Positions 17,201-26,341 of a stretch of 64,000 nucleotides of DNA are shown piece by piece. The translations under genes were made by a program, and so were the position numbers. Source of the DNA: JAJDXO01 sp965221855 (lineage in GTDB: Bacteria; Pseudomonadota; Alphaproteobacteria; Rhodospirillales; UBA2165). The stretch lies in the NCBI GenBank assembly GCA_965221855.1, contig CBDCSV010000004.1, positions 1 to 64,000 of the forward strand. The letters are read 5' to 3'. The notes under the pieces are model-generated. The model searched no databases and was not told the origin of the DNA. It saw only the letters and a program-made list of their open reading frames with translations. Positions within the stretch are counted from its first letter, which is position 1. The number at the start of each line of letters is the position of its first letter.

Positions 17201-18276
17201 TGATCTCAGATGACCAGAGCCGTGAACCACGCGACGAGCCGGTCCTAGGGCCGCGCATCGACCCGGAGCCGGAAGCCGGCCCGGAGGATCGTTCCGATAC
17301 ACTGGCGTTCGAGCCCGTCCAGCGGCGCCGTCCCAAGCGGCGCATCGGACGGACCCTTATCATATTGGTGCTGCTCGTCGGGGCGGGCGCCGGCGCCTGG
17401 GCCCGCTGGGGCGGCCAATTGCGCCCGGCGCCGGGGGACGAAATTCCGGTGGTGCGCGCCGATGCCGCGCCGGTCAAGGTCAAGCCCGACCGGCCGGGCG
17501 GCCTCGATATTCCCAATCGGGACAAGCTGGTCTATGACCGGCTGGAATCATTGCCGCCGCCGCCCAGGGCCGAGAACCTGCTGCCCCGGCCCGAGGCCCC
17601 GCTGCCGCCGCCCAGCGCGCGGCCCACTGCGCCGCCCGGCGCGCCCGCCGGCCGGCCGGCGGGCGCGGCGCCTATGAAAACAGCCGAAGCGAAAACCGCT
17701 GAAGCGAAGACGCCCGAGCCGCCAAAACCGCTAATGCCGCTAAAACCAATTGCCGCCCATAACGTCCCGAAGATCGAACGTCCCAAACCGGTCAAGGCTG
17801 CCGTGGTGAAGAAGCCGCTACCGCCGCCCGCTCCGCCGGCCATGAAGGCGAAACCCAAGGCGGCTGCCGCGGCGCCGGCCAAGCCTGTGGCGTCCGCGCC
17901 GAAGTCCGTCCCGCCCGCCCCGCCGGCCATGAAGACGAAACCCAAGGCGGCTGCCGCGAAACCGGCCAAGCCCGCCGCGTCCGCGCCGAAGTCCGCCGCG
18001 CCCGCCGCCGAACCGGCCGGCAACGGATACCGCGTCCAGTTGGCCGCCGTCCGCTCCAACAAGGACGCGCGGCGGGAATGGACCCGGCTGAGGACCCGTC
18101 ATTCGGATCTGTTGGGCCGGCTGCGGCACTCCGTCGTCCGGGCCGACCTGGGCGCCAAGGGTATCTACTACCGGCTTCGCGCCGGGCCCCTGGAGAACAA
18201 GGCGGCCGCGAGGACCCTCTGCGGCGAACTCACCAAGATCAAGGTCGGCTGCCTGGTCGTGCGGCCGGGCCGTTAG
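17200..18276 (+). CDS. SPOR-domain cell-envelope protein
   Basis: 358 residues: a charged cytoplasmic N-terminus, one membrane helix around residues 48-66 (TLIILVLLVGAGAGAWA), a long Pro/Ala/Lys-rich periplasmic linker and a C-terminal SPOR domain (YRVQLAAVRSNKDARREWTR to GCLVVRPG). SPOR domains bind denuded glycan strands at division septa. The linker holds an 87-bp tandem duplication (units starting 17827 and 17914, encoding PAPPAMK.KPKAAAA). Its place between argS and nagZ is typical in this class and links it to peptidoglycan turnover. Confidence 0.85.
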   Translation: MISDDQSREPRDEPVLGPRIDPEPEAGPEDRSDTLAFEPVQRRRPKRRIGRTLIILVLLVGAGAGAWARWGGQLRPAPGDEIPVVRADAAPVKVKPDRPGGLDIPNRDKLVYDRLESLPPPPRAENLLPRPEAPLPPPSARPTAPPGAPAGRPAGAAPMKTAEAKTAEAKTPEPPKPLMPLKPIAAHNVPKIERPKPVKAAVVKKPLPPPAPPAMKAKPKAAAAAPAKPVASAPKSVPPAPPAMKTKPKAAAAKPAKPAASAPKSAAPAAEPAGNGYRVQLAAVRSNKDARREWTRLRTRHSDLLGRLRHSVVRADLGAKGIYYRLRAGPLENKAAARTLCGELTKIKVGCLVVRPGR

Positions 18277-18279
18277 GCG

Positions 18280-19308
18280 GTGAGCCGGGCGCCGCCCCGG
18301 GCGGTCATTCTGGGGTGCGCCGGGCCGGAAGTCTCGGAACGGGAAAAGCTGTTCTTCGCCGGGGCAGATCCCCTCGGGTTCATTCTATTCGCTCGCAATT
18401 GCCGGACGCCCGGCCAGGTGCGGGCGCTGGCCGCCGATTTGCGCGCCAGCGTCGAACGGGACGATGCCCCGGTCCTCATCGACCAGGAAGGCGGACGGGT
18501 CGCCCGTCTTGGTCCGCCCCACTGGCGGACGCCGCCGGCGGGGCGCGAATTCGGCGAGCTCCATGATCGCGACGCGGACATGGCGGTCGAGGCCGCGCGT
18601 GTCAACTCGCGGCTGATCGCCGCCGACCTCGCCGGTCTCGGCATCGACGTGGACTGCCTGCCGGTCCTGGACGTGCCCCGGCCCGGCGCCGACCCGATCA
18701 TCGGGGACCGGGCTTATCACACCGGCCCGGACATCGTCGCGGCTCTCGGACGCGCCGCCGCCGAAGGCCTGCTGGCGGGCGGCGTGCTGCCGGTGATCAA
18801 GCACATCCCCGGCCACGGGCGCGCCAACGTCGACAGCCACGAGGCGCTGCCGGTGGTGGACGCCCCCCTGGACGAATTGGACGAAACCGATTTCGAGCCC
18901 TTCCGCGCCCTCGCCGGCATGCCGTGGGCGATGACCGCGCATGTGGTCTATTCGGAAATCGACGGGGATGCGCCGGCGACCTTGTCCCGCCGTATTCTCA
19001 CCGAGATCGTCCGGCAACGGATCGGGTTCGAAGGCTTGCTGGTATCCGACGATCTTTCCATGAAGGCGCTTCGCGGTTCCATGACCGGCCGGGCCGCGGG
19101 CGCGCTGGCGGCCGGCTGCGATGTCGCGCTTCATTGCAATGGCGACATGGCCGAAATGGAGGCCGTGGCGGCCGGCTCGGCGCCGCTCACCGACGCCGCG
19201 CTGGCCCGATTGGACCGTGGCCGGGAAATGGCCGATTCGCCCGATTCGCCGGATTTTGCGGCCTTGGGCGCGAAATTGGCCGCCCTGATGCCGGAGACCG
19301 CCGGCTGA
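18280..19308 (+). CDS. nagZ: Beta-N-acetylhexosaminidase, NagZ type
   Basis: 342 residues of glycoside hydrolase family 3. DQEGGRVARL near residue 67, the KHIPGHGRANVDSH motif that carries the general acid histidine near residue 175, and the nucleophile Asp in LLVSDDLSMKAL are all present. It releases N-acetylglucosamine from muropeptides in the cytoplasm for wall recycling. Start is GTG 18280, three bases after the SPOR stop. Its TGA overlaps the ATG of the next gene. Confidence 0.9.
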   Translation: MSRAPPRAVILGCAGPEVSEREKLFFAGADPLGFILFARNCRTPGQVRALAADLRASVERDDAPVLIDQEGGRVARLGPPHWRTPPAGREFGELHDRDADMAVEAARVNSRLIAADLAGLGIDVDCLPVLDVPRPGADPIIGDRAYHTGPDIVAALGRAAAEGLLAGGVLPVIKHIPGHGRANVDSHEALPVVDAPLDELDETDFEPFRALAGMPWAMTAHVVYSEIDGDAPATLSRRILTEIVRQRIGFEGLLVSDDLSMKALRGSMTGRAAGALAAGCDVALHCNGDMAEMEAVAAGSAPLTDAALARLDRGREMADSPDSPDFAALGAKLAALMPETAG

Positions 19309-20006
19309 TGGATATCGCCGGGATCGTCTACAGCGCATCCACCTGGGTCCTGCCCGTGCTGTTCGCGGTTACGCTCCATGAGGCGGCGCACGGCTGGGTG
19401 GCATGGAAGCTCGGTGACGATACGGCCTACAAGGCGGGCCGGGTGACCTTCAATCCGATCAAGCACATCGATTTCTTCGGCACCATTCTGCTGCCGGCCA
19501 TGCTGCTGCTGGCCTCCGGCGGCCGCATGATGTTCGGCGCCGCCAAGCCCGTACCCGTTAGTTTCTGGCGGTTACGCAACGTCAGGCGGGACACCATCCT
19601 GGTCGCCGCGGCCGGGCCCGGCACCAATCTGATCCTCGCCGTCGTCTCGATGGCGCTGCTGGCCTTCATGCTGCCCGCCGGCGGGCCCGTCGGGCAATGG
19701 GTCATCCGCACCCTGGGTCTGTCGGTCTGGTTCAATATTCTGCTGGCCGTCTTCAATATGTTCCCGCTGCCGCCCCTCGACGGCAGCCGGGTGGTGATGG
19801 CGCTGCTGCCCTATTCCCTTGCCGAACGCTACATGCGTTTGGAGCGCTGGGGATTCGCCATTATCATAGCCGCACTCTTCGTGCTTCCCTGGCTGGGCGG
19901 CATGGCGGGGATGGATCTGAACATTTTCTGGTGGCTGATCGGCAATCCGTCCGAAGCCATCATGAGGTTTCTCGGCGGCTTGTTTGGATTGAACCTGAGG
20001 GCATGA
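19308..20006 (+). CDS. Site-2 protease (M50) family membrane protein
   Basis: 232 residues, five or six membrane helices. The zinc motif is in TLHEAAHGW (HExxH) near residue 24, and the third ligand in FPLPPLDGSRV near residue 150. Members cut transmembrane helices within the bilayer or act as uncharacterised M50 peptidases of the YwhC/SpoIVFB type. Start overlaps the nagZ stop by one base and its stop overlaps scpA by four, so it is in the same operon. The substrate is unknown. Confidence 0.85.
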   Translation: MDIAGIVYSASTWVLPVLFAVTLHEAAHGWVAWKLGDDTAYKAGRVTFNPIKHIDFFGTILLPAMLLLASGGRMMFGAAKPVPVSFWRLRNVRRDTILVAAAGPGTNLILAVVSMALLAFMLPAGGPVGQWVIRTLGLSVWFNILLAVFNMFPLPPLDGSRVVMALLPYSLAERYMRLERWGFAIIIAALFVLPWLGGMAGMDLNIFWWLIGNPSEAIMRFLGGLFGLNLRA

Positions 20007-20803
20007 ACGAGACCATCGAAGAATTCGAGGGGCGTCCCGAGGAGACCCGGGCGGCGGCCGACGGCGGCCTGGTGGTCGACGTCGGCGGTTTCGAGGGGCC
20101 TATCGATGTCCTGCTGGTGCTCGCCCGCGAGCAGAAGGTCGACCTCGCCCGGATTTCCATTCTCGAACTCGCGGACCAATATTTGGCTTGGGTCGCCGAG
20201 GTGCGGCGCACCAACATCGAACTGGCCGCCGACTATCTGGTGATGGCGGCCTGGCTCGCCTACCTGAAATCCCGGCTGTTGCTCCCCGATCTCGGCGAAG
20301 AGGAAGAGCCCACCGGCGAGGAACTCGCCGCCGCGCTTGCCTACCAGCTCCAGCGGCTGGAGGCCATGCAGGAGGCAGGCGCGCGCCTGATGGCGCGGAA
20401 CCGGCTGGGCGAGGATTTCTTCAAGCGCGGCGCGCCGGAGAAGTTCGCCTATGTCAACAAGCCCGAGCTCGACGCGACCCTCTACGATCTCTTGAAGGCT
20501 TACGGCGATCAGCGGCGCCGCGCGGAAGCCCGGACCCTCCGTATCCAGCCGAGCCAGCTGTTCTCGCCCGACGAGGCGTTGAAGCGGATGGTCGGCATGA
20601 TGGGCGAAATTCCCGATTGGGCGAACCTGATCACCTTCCTGCCGGAGCACCTCGCCGACGACGTGATCCGCAGGTCGGCGCTGGCGTCCACCTTCGCCGC
20701 CGCGCTGCAGCTTGCCAAGGAGGGCAGGCTGGATATCCGCCAAGGCCAAACCTACGGGCCCATCTTCGTCCGGGCCATCGACAACATGACGGAGGCCGGT
20801 TGA
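20003..20803 (+). CDS. scpA: Segregation and condensation protein A
   Basis: 266 residues, kleisin of the SMC-ScpAB condensin. The N-terminal part FEGPIDVLLVLAREQKVDL binds the SMC neck and the middle YLVMAAWLAYLKSRLLLPD is highly typical; the C-terminal winged helix ends with GPIFVRAID. Start ATG overlaps the protease stop (ATGA). The following scpB begins with no gap, so the two subunits are made together. Confidence 0.95.
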   Translation: MNETIEEFEGRPEETRAAADGGLVVDVGGFEGPIDVLLVLAREQKVDLARISILELADQYLAWVAEVRRTNIELAADYLVMAAWLAYLKSRLLLPDLGEEEEPTGEELAAALAYQLQRLEAMQEAGARLMARNRLGEDFFKRGAPEKFAYVNKPELDATLYDLLKAYGDQRRRAEARTLRIQPSQLFSPDEALKRMVGMMGEIPDWANLITFLPEHLADDVIRRSALASTFAAALQLAKEGRLDIRQGQTYGPIFVRAIDNMTEAG

Positions 20804-21487
20804 GTGTCCGAGGAACGACAGGTTGATCCGCAACATCTGAGACTTCTGGAGGCGCTGATTTTCGCTTCCGCCGATCCGGTGCCCGAAAAGGCGATGGCCG
20901 ACCGGCTGCCCGACGATGCCGATATCCCGGCCCTGGTGTCGGCGCTGCGGGCCCTCTATGAGGGGCGGGGGGTGGAGCTCAGGAAAGTGGGCGCCGCCTG
21001 GGCCTTCCGCACCGCCGAGGATCTGGGGCCGATGCTCAACGTGGAGCGGACCGTATCGCGCAAGCTCTCCCGCGCGGCCATGGAAACCATGGCCATCGTC
21101 GCCTATCACCAGCCGGTAACCCGGGCCGAGATCGAGGAAATCCGCGGCGTCTCCCTGAGCAAGGGGACCATCGACAATCTATTCGAAGCGGGCTGGATCA
21201 AGCCCAAGGGGCGGCGGCGGACGCCGGGCCGCCCGGTGACCTGGGGAACGACCGACGGCTTTTTGGACCAGTTCGGCCTGGAAAACCTGGACGACCTGCC
21301 GGGCCTCGAGGAACTGAAGGCCGCCGGGCTGCTCGACAAGCGGGCGGCGATCGTCTCCGTCGGCGGCGCCGGCAGGGCCGGCCGAGAGGACGCCGACGAC
21401 GGCGATGTCTTCGATGACGATGAACCGTTGATGGCCGAGCCCCTCGATCCCGATGACGGCGAAGAGTCCATGACCCCCTCACCCTGA
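20804..21487 (+). CDS. scpB: Segregation and condensation protein B
   Basis: 227 residues starting at GTG directly after the scpA stop. Two winged helices are visible: LRLLEALIFASADPVPEKAM and the strongly conserved AMETMAIVAYHQPVTRAEIE...RGVS, then LGRPVTWGTT-like sequence near residue 145. ScpB bridges ScpA dimers in condensin. After residue 185 the tail is acidic and poorly conserved. The final MTPSP and stop codon are supplied by repeat R6, so an ancestral stop has apparently been replaced by repeat insertion. Confidence 0.92.
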   Translation: MSEERQVDPQHLRLLEALIFASADPVPEKAMADRLPDDADIPALVSALRALYEGRGVELRKVGAAWAFRTAEDLGPMLNVERTVSRKLSRAAMETMAIVAYHQPVTRAEIEEIRGVSLSKGTIDNLFEAGWIKPKGRRRTPGRPVTWGTTDGFLDQFGLENLDDLPGLEELKAAGLLDKRAAIVSVGGAGRAGREDADDGDVFDDDEPLMAEPLDPDDGEESMTPSP

Positions 21488-21635
21488 CCCTCTCCCCCTG
21501 AAGAAGGGGGAGAGGGGACTATTCTCAAACCCTCGCCCCCCGAAGGGGGGAGAGGGATGCGCAGGCTTGGCGACCTAGGGCACAAAGCGAAGCGACTGCC
21601 CAGGCGAGCCTTAGCCGAAGCTGGGTGAGGGGGAT
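21470..21635. repeat. Dispersed intergenic hairpin repeat, copy R6
   Basis: A compound copy: TGACCCCCTCACCCTGACCC with the CCTCTCCCCCTGAAGAAGGG hairpin, a second CCCTCGCCCCCCGAAGGGGG hairpin, and GCTGGGTGAGGGGGAT at the end. It overlaps the scpB stop and fills most of the gap before tatA; the remaining 180 bases should hold the tatABC promoter but no clear pair was identified. Confidence 0.8.
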
Positions 21636-21815
21636 TTCGCGTGGTCGCCACGACAGGGAACCGGCTCCAGCCGACCACGGCCACACTATCGAGTCATCGC
21701 GCTCCAGCACCCGGTCCCGGCCGTTTGTCCGGCGTTTTCCGGCTTTGATTGCGGGGCGACGGGCCTTCTGCCATTATGCGCCGCAACATAGATTACCAAG
21801 CGAGGAGACATATCG

Positions 21816-22085
21816 ATGGGAATCGGTATCTGGCAGGTCGTCCTGATTTTAGTGATCGTCCTGATCATTTTCGGCGCCGGTAAGCTGCCGCGGGTGATGG
21901 GCGATGTCGCCAAGGGCGTGAAGAATTTCAAGGCCGGCATGCAGGACGAAGTGACCGGCGCCGGTTCCGGCGCCGACAGGAACGCCGCGGACGCGCCCGA
22001 GGCCAGGCCGGTCGAGGCGCAGGCCGCCGCCGTCGAAACCTCCGAGAGTACATCCGAGAAAAAGGAAGACGCGGCGAAGACCTGA
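21816..22085 (+). CDS. tatA: Sec-independent translocase subunit TatA
   Basis: 89 residues: one N-terminal membrane helix (IWQVVLILVIVLIIFGAGKLP), the FGAGKLP hinge, an amphipathic helix (MGDVAKGVKNFKAG) and an acidic tail. TatA polymerises to form the pore for folded proteins. A GAGGAGA ribosome site lies nine bases upstream. First gene of tatABC. Confidence 0.95.
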   Translation: MGIGIWQVVLILVIVLIIFGAGKLPRVMGDVAKGVKNFKAGMQDEVTGAGSGADRNAADAPEARPVEAQAAAVETSESTSEKKEDAAKT

Positions 22086-22150
22086 GCACGGGGACGATCC
22101 CGACCGGGATGGGGATTGCCGGCCCATTCGCCTGAACCCTTGGGTGAGCC

Positions 22151-22609
22151 ATGTTCGATATCGGTTGGACCGAGATCGCTATTATCGCCGTCGTGGCCAT
22201 CATCGTGATCGGCCCCAAGGATTTGCCGCGCGTGCTCCGCACCCTCGGCGAGTATGTGGGCAAGGCGAAGGCGATGACCGCCGAGTTCCGCCGCCATGTG
22301 GACGACATGATCCGCGAGACCGAGCTCGACGAGGTCAAGAAGCAGATCGACGCCGCGTCCAGCCCCGACATCGAGGGCTACCTGGAAAACACCATCGACC
22401 CCAAGGGCGAGATCAAACAGACCCTCGAGGACGACTTCCGGGACATCAACGCCGATTGGGCGGAAGACGGCGAGGCGCTGGCCAAGGCGGAGGCCGCCAT
22501 GGAAGAGGAAGCGGCCTCGGCGATGGACGATCTGGAGCCCATCGCCGGACCGGAGACCGGGCCCAACGAGCCGCCTGATTCCGAGCCCGGGAAGAGAGAG
22601 GCGGGCTGA
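22151..22609 (+). CDS. tatB: Sec-independent translocase subunit TatB
   Basis: 152 residues: MFDIGWTEIAIIAVVAIIVI helix, the GPKDLPRVLRTLG hinge and a long amphipathic helix with an acidic variable tail. With TatC it forms the receptor for twin-arginine signal peptides. Its stop overlaps tatC by one base (TGATGG). Confidence 0.95.
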   Translation: MFDIGWTEIAIIAVVAIIVIGPKDLPRVLRTLGEYVGKAKAMTAEFRRHVDDMIRETELDEVKKQIDAASSPDIEGYLENTIDPKGEIKQTLEDDFRDINADWAEDGEALAKAEAAMEEEAASAMDDLEPIAGPETGPNEPPDSEPGKREAG

Positions 22610-23442
22610 TGGCGCGGACCGTCGCTTCCAGCCGCATGCCCCTGATGGACCACATCGTGGAGCTCCGCAACCGGCTGATGTATTCGGTGGCGGCCCTGTT
22701 CGCGGTCTTCCTGGCGACCTACTTCTTCGCCGAGGACATCTACGGATTTCTCGTGCAGCCCCTGGCCGACATCCTGGCGGACCAGGAGGGCGGCAACCGG
22801 CGGCTGATCTATACGGCGCTCCACGAGGCGTTCTTCACCTACATCAAGGTGGCGTTCTTCGCCGCCCTGTTCATCGCCTTTCCGTTCATCGCCAATCAGT
22901 TCTGGCGGTTCGTGGCGCCGGGCCTCTACCGGGAAGAGAAGAAGGCGCTGCTGCCCTATCTCATCCTGTCGCCGATCCTGTTCTTCATCGGCGGGGCGCT
23001 GGTCTACTACTTCATCTTTCCCCTGGCGTGGAAGTTCTTCATCTCCTTCGAGACCGCCGATATCGCCGGCGGCCTCGCCATCCAACTGGAGGCCAAGGTC
23101 AACGAATACCTGTCCCTCGTCATGCGGCTGATCTTCGCCTTCGGGATTTCCTTCCAGCTTCCCATCCTGCTGACGCTCCTGGCCCACGCCGGGCTGGCCA
23201 CGTCCCGGGGCCTCGCGGCGAAGCGGAAATACGCGCTGGTGATGGTGTTCATCGCCGCCGCCATCCTGACGCCCCCCGACCTGATCAGCCAGATCGGCCT
23301 CGCCATCCCGATCATCATCCTCTACGAGGCGTCCATCGTCTCCGTCCGCATGGTCGAGAAGTCCAAGGCGGCCAAGGCCAAACTGGCCGGCAAGGACGAA
23401 GAGGACGAATTCCCGGAAGAGACGGACTTTAATTTGGGGTAG
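22609..23442 (+). CDS. tatC: Sec-independent translocase subunit TatC
   Basis: 277 residues with six membrane helices. MPLMDHIVELRNRLMYS is the conserved cytoplasmic N-terminus, followed by the periplasmic EAFFTYIKVAFFAALF region and FGISFQLPIL in helix 4. It recognises the twin-arginine signal. In many alphaproteobacteria serS and surE follow tatC; here the next gene is a DUF262 fragment 103 bases on, so an accessory insertion begins at this point. Confidence 0.95.
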   Translation: MARTVASSRMPLMDHIVELRNRLMYSVAALFAVFLATYFFAEDIYGFLVQPLADILADQEGGNRRLIYTALHEAFFTYIKVAFFAALFIAFPFIANQFWRFVAPGLYREEKKALLPYLILSPILFFIGGALVYYFIFPLAWKFFISFETADIAGGLAIQLEAKVNEYLSLVMRLIFAFGISFQLPILLTLLAHAGLATSRGLAAKRKYALVMVFIAAAILTPPDLISQIGLAIPIIILYEASIVSVRMVEKSKAAKAKLAGKDEEDEFPEETDFNLG

Positions 23443-23545
23443 GCTAGTCGGATGGGAGTTGTTACCCGTATCAATACCGGCACTGTGCAACTATTTTCCG
23501 AACACCAGTCCATTGGACATTTTGCTTACTTGCAGAGATGACATC

Positions 23546-24117
23546 ATGACCACCGAAGACGAGTTACTTGACCTTGAATTGGCCGACTCTGACGAGGAGT
23601 ATGAGGCCGAAGATTCTAAACTTTCCATGCAGGACAAAGGTCTATCGGACCGCCAAATCGAGACAATTTTCGATAAGGGCAGGTTCAGCCTTCATCAAGA
23701 CCGCAATGACTTTACGTTGCCCCAAGTACTTGATTTCGTTAAGTCCAGGCGGTGGGTGAATGTTCGTCCAGAATATCAGCGGCGCCTGCGCTGGGATCAG
23801 CACAAGAAGTCTCGCCTAATTGAGTCCCTATTAATGAATGTACCGGTCCCCCCGGTATTTCTTTATGAGTACGATATTGGTCGGTATGAGGTGATGGATG
23901 GTCAGCAAAGACTGAATTCAATAATTGAGTTCTTCAACAATGAATTTGCGCTCTCAGGACTCAAGGTCTGGTCCTCACTGAACGGTAAACGTCATTCAGA
24001 GCTTCCTGGTCGTATCCAACGAGCTTTGGAGCGAGCGAAGATTTCTTCAATTATTTTATTGTCCGATGAGTCGAAGAAAAAAGACCCCGCAATCGGCGAT
24101 ATTCGAACTCAGGTTTT
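23546..24117 (+). pseudogene. DUF262 (GmrS-like) gene, N-terminal half
   Basis: About 190 residues from ATG 23546. The DUF262 / ParB-like NTPase signature is present: VRPEYQRRLRWDQHKKSRLI, ESLLMNVPVPPVFLYE and YEVMDGQQRLNSIIEFF (the DGQQR motif). It ends abruptly at ...IGDIRTQV, where the IS1595-type end begins; a few foreign residues then lead to a stop at 24154. DUF262 proteins include GmrSD-type modification-dependent restriction enzymes. The missing C-terminal half is at 41591-42256 on the other strand. GC content is visibly lower than in tatABC, which fits transfer. Confidence 0.85.
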
Positions 24118-24191
24118 GGGGATTATATATTTAACTTGCCTTTTGGTTCAATGACGCGCAATGTCTCTCTATCGCCAAACCGACCACAGAT
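24118..24191 (+). mobile_element. Detached end of an IS1595-type element
   Basis: The first 23 bases (24118-24140) are identical to the outer end of the IS1595 copy at 42257-42279. The preceding CAGGTTTT (24110-24117) is the reverse complement of the eight bases flanking that copy (42249-42256). This is therefore the far end of the same insertion, cut off near CCACAGAT (24184-24191), which recurs inverted at 43315-43322 after the transposase stop. An intact element would be about 1.13 kb. Confidence 0.75.
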
Positions 24192-24273
24192 GGCCCCCTT
24201 CGTCGGGCCACCCGCTGAATACAATACCGATTCCCGGAAATAAGCGGGATTCCCATCTGTGGATTGTTTGGCG
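24173..24273. repeat. Long imperfect inverted repeat upstream of lipoprotein gene
   Basis: Arms 24173-24193 and 24253-24273 pair over 21 bases with three mismatches (CGCCAAAC...CCACAGATGG against CCATCTGTGG...GTTTGGCG). Inside, CCCGCT (24211) and AGCGGG (24243) make a second stem. It spans one inferred rearrangement breakpoint and ends 34 bases before the lipoprotein start, so it may be a breakpoint product, a MITE-like remnant or a leader structure. Confidence 0.6.
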
Positions 24274-24855
24274 ACTGACCCGGCACCCGCCGGGAGGGGA
24301 GGCAAACATGCACATCAGAATATTTGCAATCGCGGCAGCCGTTTTGACGGCGGCCTGTATTCCGGCCGGCACATTGCCGGGATCGCTCGAAGTGACGAAA
24401 TCCAAATTCGATGACCGTCAATATGTCAGGGCCGAGCCCGGATGGCTGAAAGCGATTGGCCCGCAGGGGGTAGGAACGCTTCTAACCGGGCCGACGTTCA
24501 AGATCGGTGCGCTGATCCATTCCGAGCGCGGCGTGTCGCTGGTCGCCCGAGTCGAGAAGATCAGCCGCATTACGGGCCTCGAGGTCAACGTGAACGGCCA
24601 GGTCCACAATCTTAGAAAACAGGGGCGGACGGATTTTACGACCAGCGCGGACCGGACGTTTCATTCGACGCATAGCCGCGCCCATTTCGCGGCGAGCCTG
24701 GAGCTGCTGCGCCAAATGACGGCGGGGACCGGAAAGGTGTTCGTCCGCGTCACGACGGGAGACGGCTATGTCGAAGGGGATTTTGGCGCCGGGTGCGATT
24801 CGCAATTCTCGCAGATGGGCTGTGTCGCGATCCGGAACGCGCTTGAGAAAGCGAC

Positions 24856-26135
24856 GGTAACGTCAAGAGTTATGTGTCAGGGAGACTGGGGTACTGATTC
24901 CCTGAGACTTGTTTTCGTGAATGAAGACCGCGAAGAGGATGCGGTCCATTGAGGTTTTATCCTTGAAGGTTCCCATGGGCCGGGTTCGTCTGCGAACCTC
25001 GCGGAACCTCCGTTCGATGGCATTGGTGGTCCTGACCTGCTTTCGCTCGGCGAGGTCCTTGTAGCGGAAGCAGGTGAGCAGGTCGTCGAGGTCGTTGCGC
25101 AGGCAGGCGACGGCCTTGGGGTAGGTATCTTCCCAGGCGTCGGCGAAGCGGCGGGCGGCGGTCTCGGCCTTGCGGCGGTTGGGGGCATTCATGACGGCGT
25201 GGACGTCGGCCTTGACGGCCTGCTGGTCGGCTACGCGGACCTTGTTGAGGATGTTCCTGATTTTGTGCGCCCAGCACCTCTGAACGGGGATGCCGTGATA
25301 GACGATCGGCAAGGCGGCGAGCAGGCCTTGGCCGCCATCAACGCAGATCATCTCAAGGCCCTCGCCGGTGAGGCCGCGGCGGTGCAACGCGGTGAGGAAG
25401 CGCTCCCACTCCGCGGCGCTCTCGCTGGCGGCGAGTTGGAAGTCGATAATCTCCTTCTTGCCGTCGTGCCGTATGCCCAGCGCCACCAGGACCGGCCTCC
25501 TGAGCGCGCCGGCGCCGGTCTTGCAGGCCAGCACCACGCCGTCGAGCATCAGCGCCTTGTAGGCGTTCTTCAGCGGCCGGCGGTGGAATGCGGCGACCGA
25601 CAGATCGAGGGTCTTGGCGACCCGGCTCACCGTCGCGGCCGAGACCGGACGCCCGAGCAGGGCAAGCAGGACCTCGCCGACCTTGCGGGTCGAGAGCCCC
25701 AGCACGAAGCCGGCCAGGATGGCGCGGTCGATCTCTGGAGCGCGCCTTGCGTAGCTCTTCAGAACCTCGGTCGGGCAGAAGTGCCGGGTGCGCGGCACGT
25801 TGAGCTCGATGTCGCCGAGCTCGCTGAGCAGGCGGCGCCGGTAGGTGCCGTTGCGCCGGTCGCGCATAGCGCTGCCATCGAGGCCGTCGAGCCAGCGATC
25901 CACCGCCTCGGCCATCCGGCCCTCGATGATCTCGGCCAGCGCCTGGCGGCCAAGCGGGCGATAACCCTCGCCCCAGTCCAATCCGCCTGCTTGCATCTCC
26001 TTCACCACCTCAAAGGCTTGTGGTAGGTTCTCAATCGTTACAGCTTGCTGTGGCATCGGGGTGCTCCTTCTTGCGGTTGTCGTAAACCACAGGGAGTACC
26101 CCATTCCCAACTGACACATAAATTTTTACGTCACC
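24856..26135 (-). mobile_element. IS256-family insertion sequence, copy 3
   Basis: 1,280 bp, near-identical to copy 1: only one difference was noticed, an A/C change just upstream of the transposase start. A perfect 9-bp duplication GAAAGCGAC flanks it (24847-24855 and 26136-26144), so this insertion is recent and undisturbed. Confidence 0.92.
24863..26056 (-). CDS. IS256-type transposase
   Basis: Same 397-residue product as in copy 1 from the start MPQQAVTIENLPQ, with all mutator-type landmarks (MLDGVVLAC, ICVDGGQG, QRCWAHK, NAIERRF). An AAGAAGGAGC ribosome site precedes the ATG. It is intact, and its identity with copy 1 suggests recent movement or gene conversion. Confidence 0.92.
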   Translation of the reverse strand: MPQQAVTIENLPQAFEVVKEMQAGGLDWGEGYRPLGRQALAEIIEGRMAEAVDRWLDGLDGSAMRDRRNGTYRRRLLSELGDIELNVPRTRHFCPTEVLKSYARRAPEIDRAILAGFVLGLSTRKVGEVLLALLGRPVSAATVSRVAKTLDLSVAAFHRRPLKNAYKALMLDGVVLACKTGAGALRRPVLVALGIRHDGKKEIIDFQLAASESAAEWERFLTALHRRGLTGEGLEMICVDGGQGLLAALPIVYHGIPVQRCWAHKIRNILNKVRVADQQAVKADVHAVMNAPNRRKAETAARRFADAWEDTYPKAVACLRNDLDDLLTCFRYKDLAERKQVRTTNAIERRFREVRRRTRPMGTFKDKTSMDRILFAVFIHENKSQGISTPVSLTHNS

Positions 26136-26341
26136 GAAAGCGACTAAGCCCTTGACTTTGCTTGCGAAACACTATTTCAGGGGTAAATCCGCTTTTTCGG
26201 GTGTAAATTGAATCCCGGTGGTACCTCGATCCGGCGACGGAAACCCCTGAGGCGGACGTTTAAGACCCGAACCACCGGCAATTGATGGTATTCACCGCGC
26301 GGCCGCTCCAAGTGTGAGATGGCCGTCGAGAGGGGGAAGAT

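Larger units (their letters stand above)
24308..26211 (+). pseudogene. Lipoprotein gene interrupted by IS256 copy 3
   Basis: The ATG follows GGGAGGGG. MHIRIFAIAAAVLTAACIPAG is a lipoprotein signal with a LTAAC lipobox. About 182 further residues of no recognised family follow to ...RNALEKAT, where the IS enters. After the IS and its 9-bp duplication the same frame continues KPLTLLAKHYFRGKSAF and stops at 26211. The uninterrupted protein would be about 205 residues. Only the last 20 residues are displaced, so a truncated lipoprotein with an IS-encoded tail could still be made. Confidence 0.7.

Noticed and set aside
20188..20826. Arginine-rich frame overlapping scpA
   Set aside because: Out-of-frame translation of scpA codons; no start signal and no homology pattern.
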